Assembly (NCBI GenBank): GCA_014529385.2 | Contig: CM043951.1 | Location: forward strand, 110,693,469 to 110,753,468 | Reading direction: 5' to 3' | From: Adiantum capillus-veneris | Lineage: Eukaryota; Streptophyta; Polypodiopsida; Polypodiales; Pteridaceae | Length of the DNA: 60,000 nt | Shown: piece after piece, positions 21,853 through 33,291 of the stretch | Numbering within the stretch: the first letter of the stretch is position 1 | Layout of the letters: each line of letters opens with the position of its first letter | Notes under the pieces: generated by a model | What the model was told of the DNA's origin: nothing | The model's input: only the letters and a program-made list of their open reading frames with translations | Databases searched by the model: none | Program-made: the position numbers and the translations under genes

Positions 21853-22293
21853 GCTCAAGGTCTAGATCCTCATCAGAAAGTCAAACAAGCTTGAGCAACA
21901 TCACCTGGTGCACCGCCTAAAAAGGTTACACATCCAGCCAGCAATTGGTTGCTGTGGGTCAGAAAAGAACTAGTGAAGCTACTAAGACCAATATCCCTAA
22001 AAAACCTAGGACTAGTTTGGCTAAAAGCTCTGAGGTACTGAAGGATTTGCGCAAAAGATTTGGCAAACCAACATCTTTCATTGTGCCTCCAGAAACCCAG
22101 CCTTACTGAGCAGTCAGTGCCAGTAGAGAAGAGTGACAAAGGAAAGGAGAAAGTATATACCATTCCTCCAAGTCAGCAAAGCAGTGAGTTAGCTTTACCA
22201 GTAGTAAAGTGTGACCGGCTCCAACATCTGCATAAAAATCTTCTGAAGGGTAGTATGTTACTATGAAAACCAGATAGAGCAACCCTTCCATAC

Positions 22294-22545
22294 ATGGCTC
22301 GTGTGCTGGTTTATGAGCCAGACATTTCTGATATAGCCACTATTACGGATGGATGCTTTGCTGCTATTCAAACATCCTGGAATACTATTGTACACTCCCT
22401 CGAACAAATGATGGAAGCATCAATGTCCAACACTAAATTAGAAAACCTCAAAGCAGAACTGGTCACAGCTAAAGTTGAGACTCGGCAAGCTCAGAGGGAA
22501 CTTGCTGACCAAGCTCTTCGCCATCGGAATGAAGAAGCCAGATAG
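22294..22545 (+). pseudogene. Accessory ORF D, coiled-coil-like
   Basis: An 83-codon ORF. Its second half (LENLKAELVTAKVETRQAQR, then ELADQALRHRNEEAR) has heptad-like Leu/Ala spacing typical of a coiled coil. No family is recognised. It sits in the same accessory block with the same orientation as its neighbours. Confidence 0.45.
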
Positions 22546-22665
22546 CTCGGACCATTAGTGCTCTGGAGACTAAGCTTCTTAGGTTAGAATTTTGAAAAAT
22601 AGCTGATTTGTGAAGCAAAGGAAAAAGCCCAGACTGATGCTGACAGATTTCAGAACCTGCTAAGC

Positions 22666-23052
22666 ATGAAGCGATTAGATTATAAAGAGCCACTCAAAAT
22701 GCACACTTTGTTAAAGCAGTTTGTAGTGGAGAAGTATATTTACCAAAATATTGCTGACATAATCAATCATGAGGGTTGTGCTACACTGAATCTTAAAGAT
22801 CTTCTAGTAGTGATTAACTCCATTCAGACCGATTTGCAAGACAAAGTAAACAACACAGCACTGGTGAATCACGCCATAACTAATTATATCAATACTCTGA
22901 ATAATCTTGAAGAAGATTTTGATGAAGAGAAGGAGGAGGAAGATACAGGGGGCAATCCAGATAAACTTGATGACCATGATGATGATACTCCCCCTTCCCC
23001 ACCATCAGGCTCGGGAGCTAGAGGGTTGGCTTCGGAGGGGCAATGGCATTGA
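22666..23052 (+). pseudogene. Accessory ORF E with acidic C-terminus
   Basis: A 128-codon ORF. The first part is helix-like (LLKQFVVEKYIYQNIADII, DLLVVINSIQTDLQDKV); the end is strongly acidic (DFDEEKEEEDTGG, DDHDDDTPPSPPSG). No family is recognised. The acidic tail followed by a Pro/Ser stretch looks like a disordered linker. Confidence 0.45.
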
Positions 23053-23230
23053 TAAAGGCAATACTAATGCTGTTGAAGACCAGAATCAGACTCCTACCCA
23101 GAGTATACTAATGGAACCTAGCAAAACACTACACCTAGGGACCAACAGGAACTACAATATCAAACATCACTAACCAGCAAAGATAAAAGTAAAGTTGTAG
23201 TTTGAAACCACTGATCAACATTCTCTACAG

Positions 23231-23611
23231 TTGATTACACTCAATAAAAGATTAAGGCATCAAGCAATGCCCATCACAAGGAGGTTTTTTGAAGAGAAAA
23301 CTATTTTCTCAGATTTAGAACGCTTCCAGATGCTCTATGTTGGGGATAGGCAGATGGTATGGAACTGGAAATCAGACTGTTTCCATGATCAAGAAGTTTG
23401 TCAGTTATCCCCTTATCCCAGCAGTATTCAACTGCTAGACAAAGTCCCTGAATGGACACTAACAACAGATAATAAGGTTATTAATCCATTTTTGCAAAGG
23501 AATTTAACAGTTGATTTGAAATCTTTAGGTCTGGAACTTGATCTACTGTTAGGCAACCGGCCTACATACAAATGTATGAAAGAGAAATGCAGAGTGCAAG
23601 GGGAATCTTAG
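23231..23611 (+). pseudogene. Accessory ORF F, unrecognised
   Basis: A 126-codon ORF (MITLNKRLRHQAMPITRRFF start; DRQMVWNWKSDCFHDQEV in the middle). It is compact and rich in aromatic residues, so probably globular. No family is recognised. Sequence to 24600 continues with protein-like segments in changing frames (for example 23777-23968), then reaches the polypurine tract. Confidence 0.45.
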
Positions 23612-24618
23612 ACCAAGGAGTACAAGCTATGATTGAGGATCATGCTACCACTAGGAAAGGACCCCACACTCGGATGCCGGTAAGATCTCAGGCAACTGTT
23701 CTCAGAAATGTCTTCCAACTTGTAAGGACTACTAGGAAGATGATGCAATAAGAGAATCAGGTCATTCTCAATTTCCTTGAGTTTGTACCTGACTCTCCAA
23801 TCCTTTTATATGCTTTACCTACTAAGGAATCAGAGTTGCCAAAATTCCTCCCGGCACTATATCCTCAGTATCCAAAACCAGTTTACCAGTTCACATATCT
23901 CAGAATTACAGATATCCGTGACTAGTATGATAGAGCCACTGTTGACTGGAGAGCTTGGCAATCAATAGTAGAGATGGCACTTCAGAAAGACATTGTACCT
24001 GATTTACAAGTTGTCATCCAACACTTCAAGCTTTGCATGGGTCAATGGTGGGTCTAGCTCCAAGGACTGACAAAGATCACAAATCATCTCCTTCAGTTAA
24101 CAGTGGAATCTTCCAAAATTCCAGAAAAAGACATCATTGCTAAGGAAGCCTTAGGCCCACAATACAGAGGATGGCTAAAATCCTTTTTGAATATAGAGTC
24201 TAAGACTAATCAGCCTCTCTCACAAGATGGATACACACTGCCTCGCATTGTCATAAGCTAGCCATAACCCGTCTCATTAAAGGCAAACGAACCTTGTATG
24301 ACCCTGACACCAAAACATACAACCCTCTCACGCCCTATGAACATGAGATGCCTATAGCAAGGAAGGATCAGCTTGAGCAAGAGGCCATTTACAAACTCAT
24401 CCAGAAGGAAAATGCTGGTATTGGTCCCTTTGAGGCACCAAAGAGGAAAGGCAAGAGGAAGCGGATATAGTGGAGGGATACTAGGTAGTCCACTTCTTGA
24501 TATCAAAATCCGGAGGTGGATTTTCTAGATACACACATCAAGAATGACCCTATACTTTTGAAGGCAGAAGATTCCTTTTGGCTCGTCGATGATAAATTTT
24601 GCTTCATACCAAAATTCA

Positions 24619-24634
24619 AGAAAGAAGGGAAGGA
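24619..24634 (+). other. Polypurine tract
   Basis: AGAAAGAAGGGAAGGA is an all-purine run of 16 bases directly before the TG of the proposed LTR, the place and composition expected for plus-strand priming. Confidence 0.7.
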
Positions 24635-25136
24635 TGTAGATGTGGGAACAATTCCTTAGGAATTACCAATGGCGGGACTAGTTCCTTAGGAATTACCAGC
24701 AATAAATTCCAGAAGTATTCGACGGGCAATAACTACAATAGTTACTGTAGTAACTCTACACAATCCTATATATACGACCCATTACACATTCTACGGGGTT
24801 GGTTGGTTGGTTGGTTGCGGGTGGTTGTCATGTACTGTTGTTAGCCTCTTATCTTATCTCTGAAGTTCTTGTATTAATCTTGAGAACCTTTTGGGCTTGG
24901 AGCCATTTTGTACTGTAATGCTTAGCTTATACTTTTTTTTTTAATGCATACTGATCTGAATATACATTACCAGTTCCAGTGTTCCAGTGCAACCTTTCCA
25001 GTTTAGTACTCTTTCCAATTTAGTACTCTGTCTTAGTTCAGTTCTCTGTTCCAGTTTAATACTTCGATTCCAGTTGTCTGATCTAATATTCACCATCTAA
25101 ATTCTCTGAACTCACAACTAGCTCTGAACTCCAACA
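24635..25136 (+). repeat. Probable 3' LTR of the gypsy element
   Basis: It starts TGTAGATGTG right after the polypurine tract and ends CTCCAACA. It contains a TATA-like box (CTATATATACG, near 24769), a (GGTT)n stretch, and a 3' region with T-rich and AATCTT words suited to transcript ends. The right end is inferred; no 5' partner was found. Confidence 0.55.
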
Positions 25137-26987
25137 CTAGAATAGCTACCTAAAGAGATCAGCTCATTCCAATTTTCTCAATTTTGGAGAGATGAAAATT
25201 CCGCTAAAAGCATCTCAACATGGAAAGGTAAGGGTGGACAATAAGAAGATGAAAAAATAGAATTCCAAAATTTGGGGAGTTAAACAAAGGCAAAATAACA
25301 TGTCCGCAGTAGAGCTTCTTAGTTTAGTCTCTGTGTGTGGGTGGGCAATGTAGTGCCAGGGGGACATGATACGATGGAATGGAGCCCTAGCGCACTTGCA
25401 AACTCATGGCAACAAGTTTTTATCTTGCACCCTTGGCGGATAGTTTAGAAAATTGTAGCACTTGGCAGTTTCAACTTTAATCCTCTCCCTCGCCTCTCTC
25501 TCTTCTCTCTAGCTCGGCCTTGGTTAGAGGCTCTCGTATAAACTTTTTGTGTGTAAACAATAATTTAGCCAAGTCTATATTGGCCTTGTGTCTGCAAACA
25601 TGCTTACACCAAGCGGGTCTACATGGTGTGGGGATACAACAAGGGGAGATCCCCATGATGATATTCAACATGAAATAAGCATGACATCAAGCTTTACATC
25701 GAAGACAATGAAGATGACTCATTGAAAGCAGAGGTTGTAGTACTATGTGGTGTAGACACAATAAGTAGGAGGTGTCTGGGGGGTGAAAGCAAGGTAGTCA
25801 CTGGTGCTACGGGTGGCATAGGGGTACTTGTTGACGTAGGAGATCCGGAGAGGGGGTTTGTAGGAGAAATCTTCAAATAATTGATGGATTTTATTTATTT
25901 TCAATCCATTAGGAAGGCAAAAAAAATTTAATGACATATTTCTTAGAAAAATATTGTCCCTTTAAATTCACTTCACCTTTTCTTGACAAGAAGTGTATAA
26001 ACTAGAAAAACCTTAATTGTCTAAGACTTACTTTGTACTTACAATCATAGATCACAATTTAATCCAAATCGTATAAAAACAATGATAATGCCATATACAA
26101 GAAAGAAACTTTCAATTTTGGATGAACAACTATTCAGTTAGAACTTCATTTGCCATGCTAACAACAACCAATGTCTTGCTCTCCATACAAAAAATTTGTT
26201 GACTTTATTTACTCTACCAAGAACTTCAATTCATTATCTTTGATAAATTATCCTTGATTGGGAATACTATCTTCACAAGGGCCGATGCTCACCTCCACCC
26301 CACCTGCATTGCTCGACTCAATGCCTCATGTTAAGTACCTTAGCTTCAAAATAAAACAACACAACAATATATGCCAACATAATTACAATCACGTATGTCT
26401 TACTTTTCTAGACATGATAATACTATGGTTAATGATACTAACTTGATGACTAAGCTTAAAATAAATAAATAAATCTACTTACGTAATTACTATCACGTAT
26501 CATCATTTGGTCCTTTTTGAGTCTCACTTTTTTTCTCACAAACACATATTCTGATACAATATCACAAAATTATTTACACCATTAAGTTAAAATTAATGTC
26601 AGCTTTCAAAAAAAAAACATAACTTCTCTAGCTACGATTATACTGTAGCAAATGTTTCATGCCATTGCTGCCAAGTTAATACAAGCTTTTTTCAACAGTC
26701 TTACCAAACTGTACTCATCATCATCCAATCCTTCTTCAAGGTTGTTGATGCTATTTCTACAAACTAATCGAATTGTACTCATCATCATCCAATCCTTCTT
26801 CTAGGTTGTCGATGCTATTTCTACAAGCTAATCAAATTAAATCGAAGCAACATATATCACAAAAGACAGTTACCTACAACTAATGCTATGTTAGACCACA
26901 TTTGGACATCTACTAACTTGACGACAATCACCATTGGAACAAAGTATACGTTGGCGCGGTTTCTCGTTGTTTCTTGACATACTGCAG
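25137..26987. other. AT-rich noncoding DNA
   Basis: No coding signal is seen. It contains one 64-bp tandem duplication (26711-26838). Confidence 0.6.
26711..26838 (+). repeat. 64-bp tandem duplication
   Basis: The segment starting GTACTCATCA at 26711 recurs at 26775, with a few substitutions. Confidence 0.9.
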
Positions 26988-27131
26988 ATGGAGGTGGCTA
27001 TGGAGGTTGTGCAAACGCTATCAGAGCCCTTCTATGCGCTACACGCCCTCACTTTCTTGTCCTACTTCATGGCTCGCCACGCAGCGACGACCTCCTCGTC
27101 GCCCCTCTTCCTCAATTATCTCTTGTACCGG
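26988..27131 (+). CDS. Candidate first exon of a host gene, unrecognised
   Basis: An ATG at 26988 opens 48 codons that end exactly at CGG|GTAACT, a fair splice donor, in phase 0. The sequence is GC-richer than its AT-rich surroundings, with mixed hydrophobic composition (PFYALHALTFLSYFMARHA could be one membrane segment) and a small Ala/Thr/Ser run. A C-rich stretch follows the donor. I do not recognise the protein, and no downstream exon is found before the LINE fragment at 27.3 kb. It could be an exon cut off by insertions, or chance. Confidence 0.35.
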
Positions 27132-27329
27132 GTAACTCTCCCCCCCCGCCCTCCCCACCCCACCCCACAAAAATAAATAAATAAATCACATTTCAGCTGC
27201 ATTTTTCATGGCAGGGGTATGCACGCGCCTGTCTTCCCGAAAATCCAGGTCGCATAAACTGGTCAATACTTGCCAGCTGTGTGGGAAAATAGGAATTCTT
27301 CCGAAAGCAAGACTTCTAGGCTCTAGCTG

Positions 27330-28333
27330 TGGGCTGTCCTCTTCTCACCAATCCTGCCAATTTATGAGCATGGCTCAAGAAATTGTAGATTAAGAGTATG
27401 CAGATGATTACCTTGTTGTTTACTCAGTATGCTCCTTATACTACCTTTTGCTTGGCCAGTGGTGCGATCATAAACTGGCACAAGTCTTTTGGTTTTTGGG
27501 TAGGAGTCGAGGAGTGTCCCAGAATCATTTCACTTGGTTGACATGGGTCAGACATGAATATATCTCGGTTTCCACGAGGGTATTAAGGTTTCACCCCAGC
27601 ATCAGTTTGAGCCAGTTTTGTAGTCCATTCAGAGGAAGATCTGTTATTGGTTCTCTATGCATTTGCCACTGACAGGTAGGGCTTTGATTGTAAATCAGGT
27701 TCTTCTTGCAAGATCTTGGTTTACTACCTATGGTTGGACCTTGTATGCCAGGGTTATGCCACAACTATGGCATTTAATGTGCAATTTTCTCTGGGTGTTC
27801 AGACGACTCTAGAGATAATCGCCCTAGAGTGCATTGACGTACTATTATTATGTCCTAAGAGGAGGGTGGACTGGGCATCAAAGATCCAGAGTGCAAATTA
27901 ATGCATTGCTTTCAAAGCTTGTACTCCAAGTTTTGTTTCCTTGGGCTGAACCGTGGAAGCAATTATTGTATCATGCACAATATAGTGCAATTCCCAGATT
28001 TGACGGCCCTTGGCACACGGTGATATGGTTCCTTTTTCTGATGCCTTACTGGATGTATCTTATATGTCTCCTTTCATGCCCGCTGCCTGCTGTGGATATG
28101 GTTGTCTATGCCTCGTACATTGGTACAACAGTCCTCGATGTGCAAAGAAGATTGAGAGGCAACCTTTGATTTGGAATGCAAATCAAAGGAAAGTCAACAA
28201 CTAGGAGAAAGGACTCACATTGATTGGCCCAGGTTGGATATTGGTCTAGCCTTGCCTTTATGCGGATGGTCTGAGCCTAGAGGCGTCATTGATAGATGAG
28301 GAGTTCATTGGTTGCGAGTGTGGGATCTTTGCC
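27330..28333 (+). pseudogene. LINE reverse transcriptase fragment A
   Basis: Non-LTR RT signature pieces are readable in changing frames: EYADDYLVVYS (catalytic YADD, near 27393), INWHKSFGFWVG (near 27470), and KEEGGLGIKDPECKL (near 27855-27900), then the region with SQQLGERTHIDWPRLDIG (near 28195-28240). These follow the order of plant L1-type ORF2 from the catalytic site to the C-terminal domain. The 5' half, including the endonuclease, is missing. The fragment ends at a G run (28334-28351). Confidence 0.8.
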
Positions 28334-28351
28334 GGGGGGAGGGGGGGGGGG

Positions 28352-28522
28352 CGTCTGCTCATTTTGTTTGTGAGAAGACCAAGGATGGCTCTATTTGACT
28401 AGAGTATATTCCGATGTCAGACAATCTTGCTGATATCTTCACCAAACCTCTGCCACATGCGACATTATCCTCTCATGCCAGCTCCCTTGGACTTGTTTCC
28501 CGTCCGAGGAGCTGAGATGGGG
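28352..28522 (+). pseudogene. Copia RNase H C-terminus, fragment
   Basis: CEKTKDGSI, a stop, then LEYIPMSDNLADIFTKPL is the very end of a copia polyprotein. It is followed by a short tail, a stop (SRPRS*) and a purine tract (GCTGAGATGGGG, 28511-28522). Everything 5' of it is missing: the homology begins directly after the G run that also ends LINE fragment A. Confidence 0.85.
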
Positions 28523-29060
28523 TGTTCTCAGATTTTTGTATGGTGGTGGTCTAGTATCTCCCATGAGCAAATTAGGGAATGGGGGATGTTTTGTGGTTGT
28601 GCGTGGCCGTATTCGAGGTGGTGCACTCCACTGTGTTGCCCACCTGGTAGGCTAGCATGAGGTGGTAGCCTTGTTCCTAGGGTTTCAGTCTCGAGTGTTC
28701 TGTAGTTGTGCTACCAAATGTGTGTCATAGGTCACTCTAATGAGTTTACACATTTTTAGCAGTTTTTAGCCATTTATGGGGTCGTGGGTTTTTCTTGCTG
28801 AGCAGAGCAAACTCGCAGTTTCCTATATAGGCAACTTTCCTTCTAATTTTTGGGTCCCACAAGTTGGTAATATCTCTTTTACTAATTTGCCCCACTCGGC
28901 GAGGACCTATAAGTTGGTGAAAACTTCTTCTATTGCTTCTACTTCTTCTGCTGCTTCTTCTCTTGGAGTTTAGGCCCCTCGATTGGGATCTGCAGGTCGG
29001 CTAGGGTTGGGTTTGGGAAACCCCAACCGGCCGGGTCTTCGGTGGCTTGACACATCAACA
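28523..29060 (+). repeat. 3' LTR of the copia fragment
   Basis: It begins TGTTCTCAGA after the purine tract and ends CATCAACA, so the ends fit TGTT...AACA. It is about 538 bp long, with Ser-codon-like TTCTGC repeats near 28930 that also give a spurious ORF. The partner LTR is absent. Confidence 0.65.
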
Positions 29061-29599
29061 ATTTATGACAAGGTTTGTCATGTACTATCTTGCAAACAGG
29101 TCATGCTACGCACATTGTACAGTGAGATTATAGATTTCAATTAGGGAAAACATGTCCCACTCTTGCCCCTAGATGCGCCATCTTTTACTGTTTTCCCTCT
29201 ATCAAGAGGGAGCATTACTAGCTTGACAGTTTGCAATATGCTTATAGGTTGATGTATGCTTAGATATTGCAGAGGACAAATAATTGTTGTTGCTTATGCA
29301 CATGGAGTACATGGTTTCTATTTATGTTGGGTGTGGTGCATCCATGAGTCATGGGCCTTTTGGATACCAGCTATGTTATACATGTTGTGGCATAGTGATC
29401 AATCGGTCTTATGCAGAGTATGTATTGCACAGGATGGTTTAGAGTGGTTCTACGCATGCATCATGTGGTTTCTTCCTGACCTATGTACCTTATGGGCTGT
29501 GCCCCTTGTGGAGACAGTCTAGGAGAGACCTCCCTACATGTTTGGATATGTATGCTTCTGGGGTGGTTCAGAGTCCTTGTGCTGATTATTTATGCTATG
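29061..29599. other. Unassigned DNA between copia LTR and LINE fragment B
   Basis: An ORF of 88 codons (29256-29522) is not recognisable. It may be a decayed 5' part of LINE fragment B, but I cannot align it. Confidence 0.35.
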
Positions 29600-31831
29600 G
29601 TATGATTACTTGGAACACCAACAGGTTGCAACATGTACATTACGAGGGTCTAGAAGGATGTTTTGGGGACGCACAGATGGCCAATCAGGTGTTGTTGGCC
29701 TCCGCTTGGTACATTGCATCATGCTGGACGTTGCATGAGGGAGTTATGGCACGGTTGAGGCGCTTGATTCGAAACTTCCTTTTTGGGGGATCAGACAGCA
29801 CTCGTGAACTCGGGCTAGAGTACAATGGTCCATAGTGATTCTCTCCGTGGAGAGGGTGGTGTGGGTATCATTGATCGTGAGTTGCAAGTCGTGCACTTTT
29901 TACCAAGCTCATTGGTAGGGGGATTTTCCATGCAATGAACCTTGGAAGATGTTACTTTAGTCCATCTTGGCTACAGTCACTTCCACCCATGGTGTTAGAG
30001 ACATGCACACATGGACTGCAAGGATATGGTTTTTGATTACGGATGCGCCTGCGCACAGAGATCATCTGTCTCCTTTCACACGCTCATTGTTACAGATTTG
30101 TCACTCCTCTAGAGAGTGTTTAGTGAGCTAAATCCTTGCTCGAGAGGAGATTGAGCGACAGCCTCTTGTATAGAATTCTTTGGTCACCATACCTATCCAC
30201 TCATAGTCTCGAGAGAGACCTCAATAGCTAGGGCAACGATTGCACATTGATTGGGCTATTTGGGATGTCGGTCCGGCAACCTCGATGACCACGTGGTGTC
30301 GTGATAGATTGTTGCTGGCTGATATCTTGGGAGAGAGGTATGATATCCGTAGAGGGATTCAGCCCAGAATTCTTGAGATCGAGTTTGCCATTTCAAGCTT
30401 GTGGAACCAACTTATGAGAGGTGATACTATGCTTCCACAGCATCAGGGTTGGTGGGGGTTACTTTGATAGGTCTAGCACAACCCCCTTTTTGTCAAGTAA
30501 CAGCTTTTTTCGTTTCATCATTGCTAGAAAGCAGGACTCTTTTGCACACATACGGATCCATTTTTACTTTGATAAGAAAGGGCTTGCTCTTTCTAGCCTT
30601 GCTTGGTAGCCGATCAAAGTCGTTGATTCTTGTGGCAGAAAGCGATACGTGGATCCTCATCTCTCTGTAGAGGAGGTTGCCTCTTGGAGGGTTTGGATTT
30701 GGGAGGGTCGTCCTTTGTCTCAACTATAGTGGGATCTTGGTGAGTGGCAATGGCCGTCGGATGTACAGAGACATGTTTCAATCACCTTTTTTGAGTATTT
30801 AGTCAGGATAGGTCGAACATTACTTGTGTGTAAGAAGCCTCGGATGCCCAAAAGACAGAGAGTAGTTACATGTAGGTTTGTCACATGGTTTCATGTATCA
30901 GTTTTGGCCTGCGTTGTGGGCTTTGTGAGTGGCACGAAGGATTCCTTATTTCCATTGGCTGCTTACTCATGATGGTCTTCCAGTTGGCTCTTGGAGTGCT
31001 TAGCTGGGCTTCGATCCTCTATGTATACGTTGTACAGGTAGGATTGTGGAGACTCCTAGCCACTGCCTTTGGGAATGCTTCCCATCTCTCTTTGTTTGGG
31101 GAGCTCTTGCATTGCTTCTTTCTAGAGCAAGGGTCCAATTTGTCTTTCTTACGTGGGGAGCAGTCTCCATTGTCCTAGCTTCTCATCTCTCTTTGTTTGG
31201 GGAGCTCTTGCATTGCTTCTTTCTAGAGCAGGGGTCCAATTTGTCTTTCTTACGTGGGGAGCAGTCACTTCTTTTTTTCGGGTGTTGCCACGGAACTAGT
31301 TTTTATGGTGACAACCTCAGGGTATCTCATTGGTACCTTGAGTATGGTAGCCAGAGGGGATGCACGGCATGATGCTCCTCCGTTCCAAGATGAGGTGTTC
31401 TGCATACTAGATGCCATTACGTTGTGGAACGTTTGGTGAGCTTGTTGCCACCATGTTCTCAGTGCGGCACCGTCCTTTATTGTGGAGATCCTTGTGGACA
31501 TTTTGGTGGGCATCAGACACACTCTATGTAGCTAGTGGGATTCAACAGCGGGTTCCTTGCGGGCGGCTCGAGAGCACAGGCTTTTTTTCATCACACGATG
31601 GGCTCACTCTCATATGTTCTTCAATTTTGTCAGAGATCACATTTAGTGGCATTACTCCCAACCGCAATGGTTCATCCTACACTCCTCTCATACCCCACCT
31701 TGAGGAGTTGCCTTTAGTGGATTCTTCCATATCCACCTTTGGTTTTTTCGGCCCTGTACATCGTGCAAGATGGGCTATTTCTAGCATCTCGAGGGTTCTT
31801 CTGTACTCGGATTTATAGAAATGATCTTTTC

Positions 31832-31834
<3 letters not shown>
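29600..31834 (+). pseudogene. LINE ORF2 C-terminal fragment B
   Basis: Segments ASAWYIASCWTLHEGVMARL, RNFLFGG, RGEGGVGIIDRELQV and GQRLHIDWAIWDVG parallel the end of fragment A and are typical of the region after the catalytic RT site. The zinc-binding C-terminal domain is recognisable as VETPSHCLWECFPSLFVWGAL near 31045-31105. Frames change repeatedly. A 101-bp-period duplication interrupts the zinc domain. The fragment runs to the (AC)n tract at 31835, which looks like its 3' tail. A and B are two copies of one family. Confidence 0.8.
31083..31266 (+). repeat. Tandem duplication, 101-bp period
   Basis: 31083-31165 (starting CATCTCTCTT) recurs at 31184-31266 with one substitution by eye and an 18-bp spacer. 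It lies within the zinc-binding part of LINE fragment B. Confidence 0.95.

Positions 31835-31868
<34 letters not shown>
31835..31868. repeat. (AC)n shared by two LINE 3' ends
   Basis: Seventeen AC units. On the left is the 3' end of LINE fragment B (plus strand); on the right GAAATGAAATGAAATG (31869-31884) is the 3' tail of the minus-strand LINE. Confidence 0.93.
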
Positions 31869-31873
<5 letters not shown>

Positions 31874-32077
31874 TGAAATGAAATGTTATATTAACGTCTT
31901 CGAAAGGCCAAAATGACCTATGAGACCAAAAAGTTACAATTGGTGAATCTGATATCACGTCTGGGTACGGAAATTACAAAGAACTAACACACCAAGGGAA
32001 AAGGAAAAAAAGGAAATTAATCTGAAGCTGATTCGGAATTGAGGCGAGATATGTGGGGGAGGGGGTGTTTGGTGGGT

Positions 32078-33291
32078 TCAAATGAAATCTCTCATTGGTC
32101 GCTGTCGAATCTCATCAACCTCCTCCATGGTCAATACTCTGGTTGGGCGTCTTGCATGTGGAGCTAGAGTGATCTGTATCTTCTGATGCAGCCTTCGTCG
32201 ATGGTGGGAGACCCCTCGAGGTTGCGGGCGTCTCGATCTGCCTAGTTCAGTGGCTCGGTCAAGCAACATACCTCTAGTGTGGGTGGGCTCTGAGATCTGT
32301 TGTGATGACTGCTCCTCTGGCTCTCCCCTGGTTGGTGTAAAGAAATGTGTGATTCGTCTCTGAGGTTGTCTTTCCCCTAATGTCCTCAACAAGCTCTCCC
32401 TAAGTATGCGCAACTCTAGCAGGAACAATCCGAGACATCTCCGATCCTCGTATCTCATGACTCTAGAAAATGGTCTGAAATCTTCTCTGAACAAGCAGTG
32501 GAAGCGACTGCGTATCTCATCGTACATCGGGCACTGACATGTGTAGTGCAGCTTTGTCTCTGGCTCTGTGTTACATAGGTGACATATCTTGGCCCCTGCT
32601 GGCACCCCTTGAAATTGGCCAGTTTCGATCTGGAGCTGATGTGAGGATGTGCGTATTTGCCCAATAGCGCATCGTATCCCATGAGATAAGTGTGTATTAA
32701 TGTATGCAGGTGTAGTCACAAAACTGTCCTCCGTGAGTTGGAGCAGATGCTCTCTCTAGAAGGCCATCTTCGTGCCCAACTCCTGTGTCGGCTGTATACA
32801 TGTGCTCCTAGTATCTCGCTAAATCAGATCCTGGCGTATGAGTCTGGTGATCTCTGTCCGTGTGAGAGACAAGGAGGGTGCATCCAGGAAGTATTGAAAC
32901 GGAGGCAATCTATCCATGTGACTGAAACCATGCTGTCATCTGTCCATACCAACATGCTGTATCGCCTTGTAGCGCTAGTTGTCGAGATGACTCCGGGGCA
33001 AGCCGAGCGTATCTCTCCCTGGGGAGATCCCATAAACTGTGTATAAAGGATACTGATCTAGTCAATGCCTCCACCACGAGAGGCGAGGGGGGGGGGGGGG
33101 GGGGGGGGTTGCGGCTCGGATAATCTCATGCGGCACTGAGGCCTTAGCTCGAATCATCCGAGCGATCATAGAGACCAGAGGCCTCTCCATACATCTCCAT
33201 CCATCTGTGTTGCCAGATCACTCCCATGATGGTCTACTAAGGGTCCCCATAAATGAACCCCATTAGCTGAAGTCACTAGAGTGTCAAAAAG
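32078..33291 (-). pseudogene. LINE ORF2 C-terminal part with zinc knuckle
   Basis: The last ORF (32719-32078, 213 codons) carries CHLCNTEPETKLHYTCQC, a CX2CX8HX2C-like zinc motif where other LINEs have a CCHC motif, followed by a long Arg-rich tail (RRPQPRGVSHHRRRL) that may bind nucleic acid. Sequence between 32720 and 33291 is the region after the RT thumb and is broken by stops and a G22 run (33087-33108). It is the C-terminal end of the ORF2 protein. Confidence 0.75.
33087..33108. repeat. G22 homopolymer
   Basis: Run of 22 G inside the LINE ORF2 region (C run on the coding strand); it disrupts the frame. Confidence 0.95.

Larger units (their letters stand above)
11792..25136 (+). mobile_element. 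Long, decayed Ty3/gypsy element, interrupted
   Basis: Gag-like sequence (13.2-15.3 kb), then RT, RNase H and integrase in gypsy order (18.4-20.6 kb), then unrecognised accessory ORFs (20.6-24.6 kb) and a polypurine tract with a probable 3' LTR (24635-25136). Protease and the N-terminal half of RT are missing. The gap between gag and RT (about 15.6-18.4 kb) contains unrelated debris, including minus-strand copia gag. That gag and pol belong to one element is an inference from order and strand. No 5' LTR was found. Confidence 0.7.
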
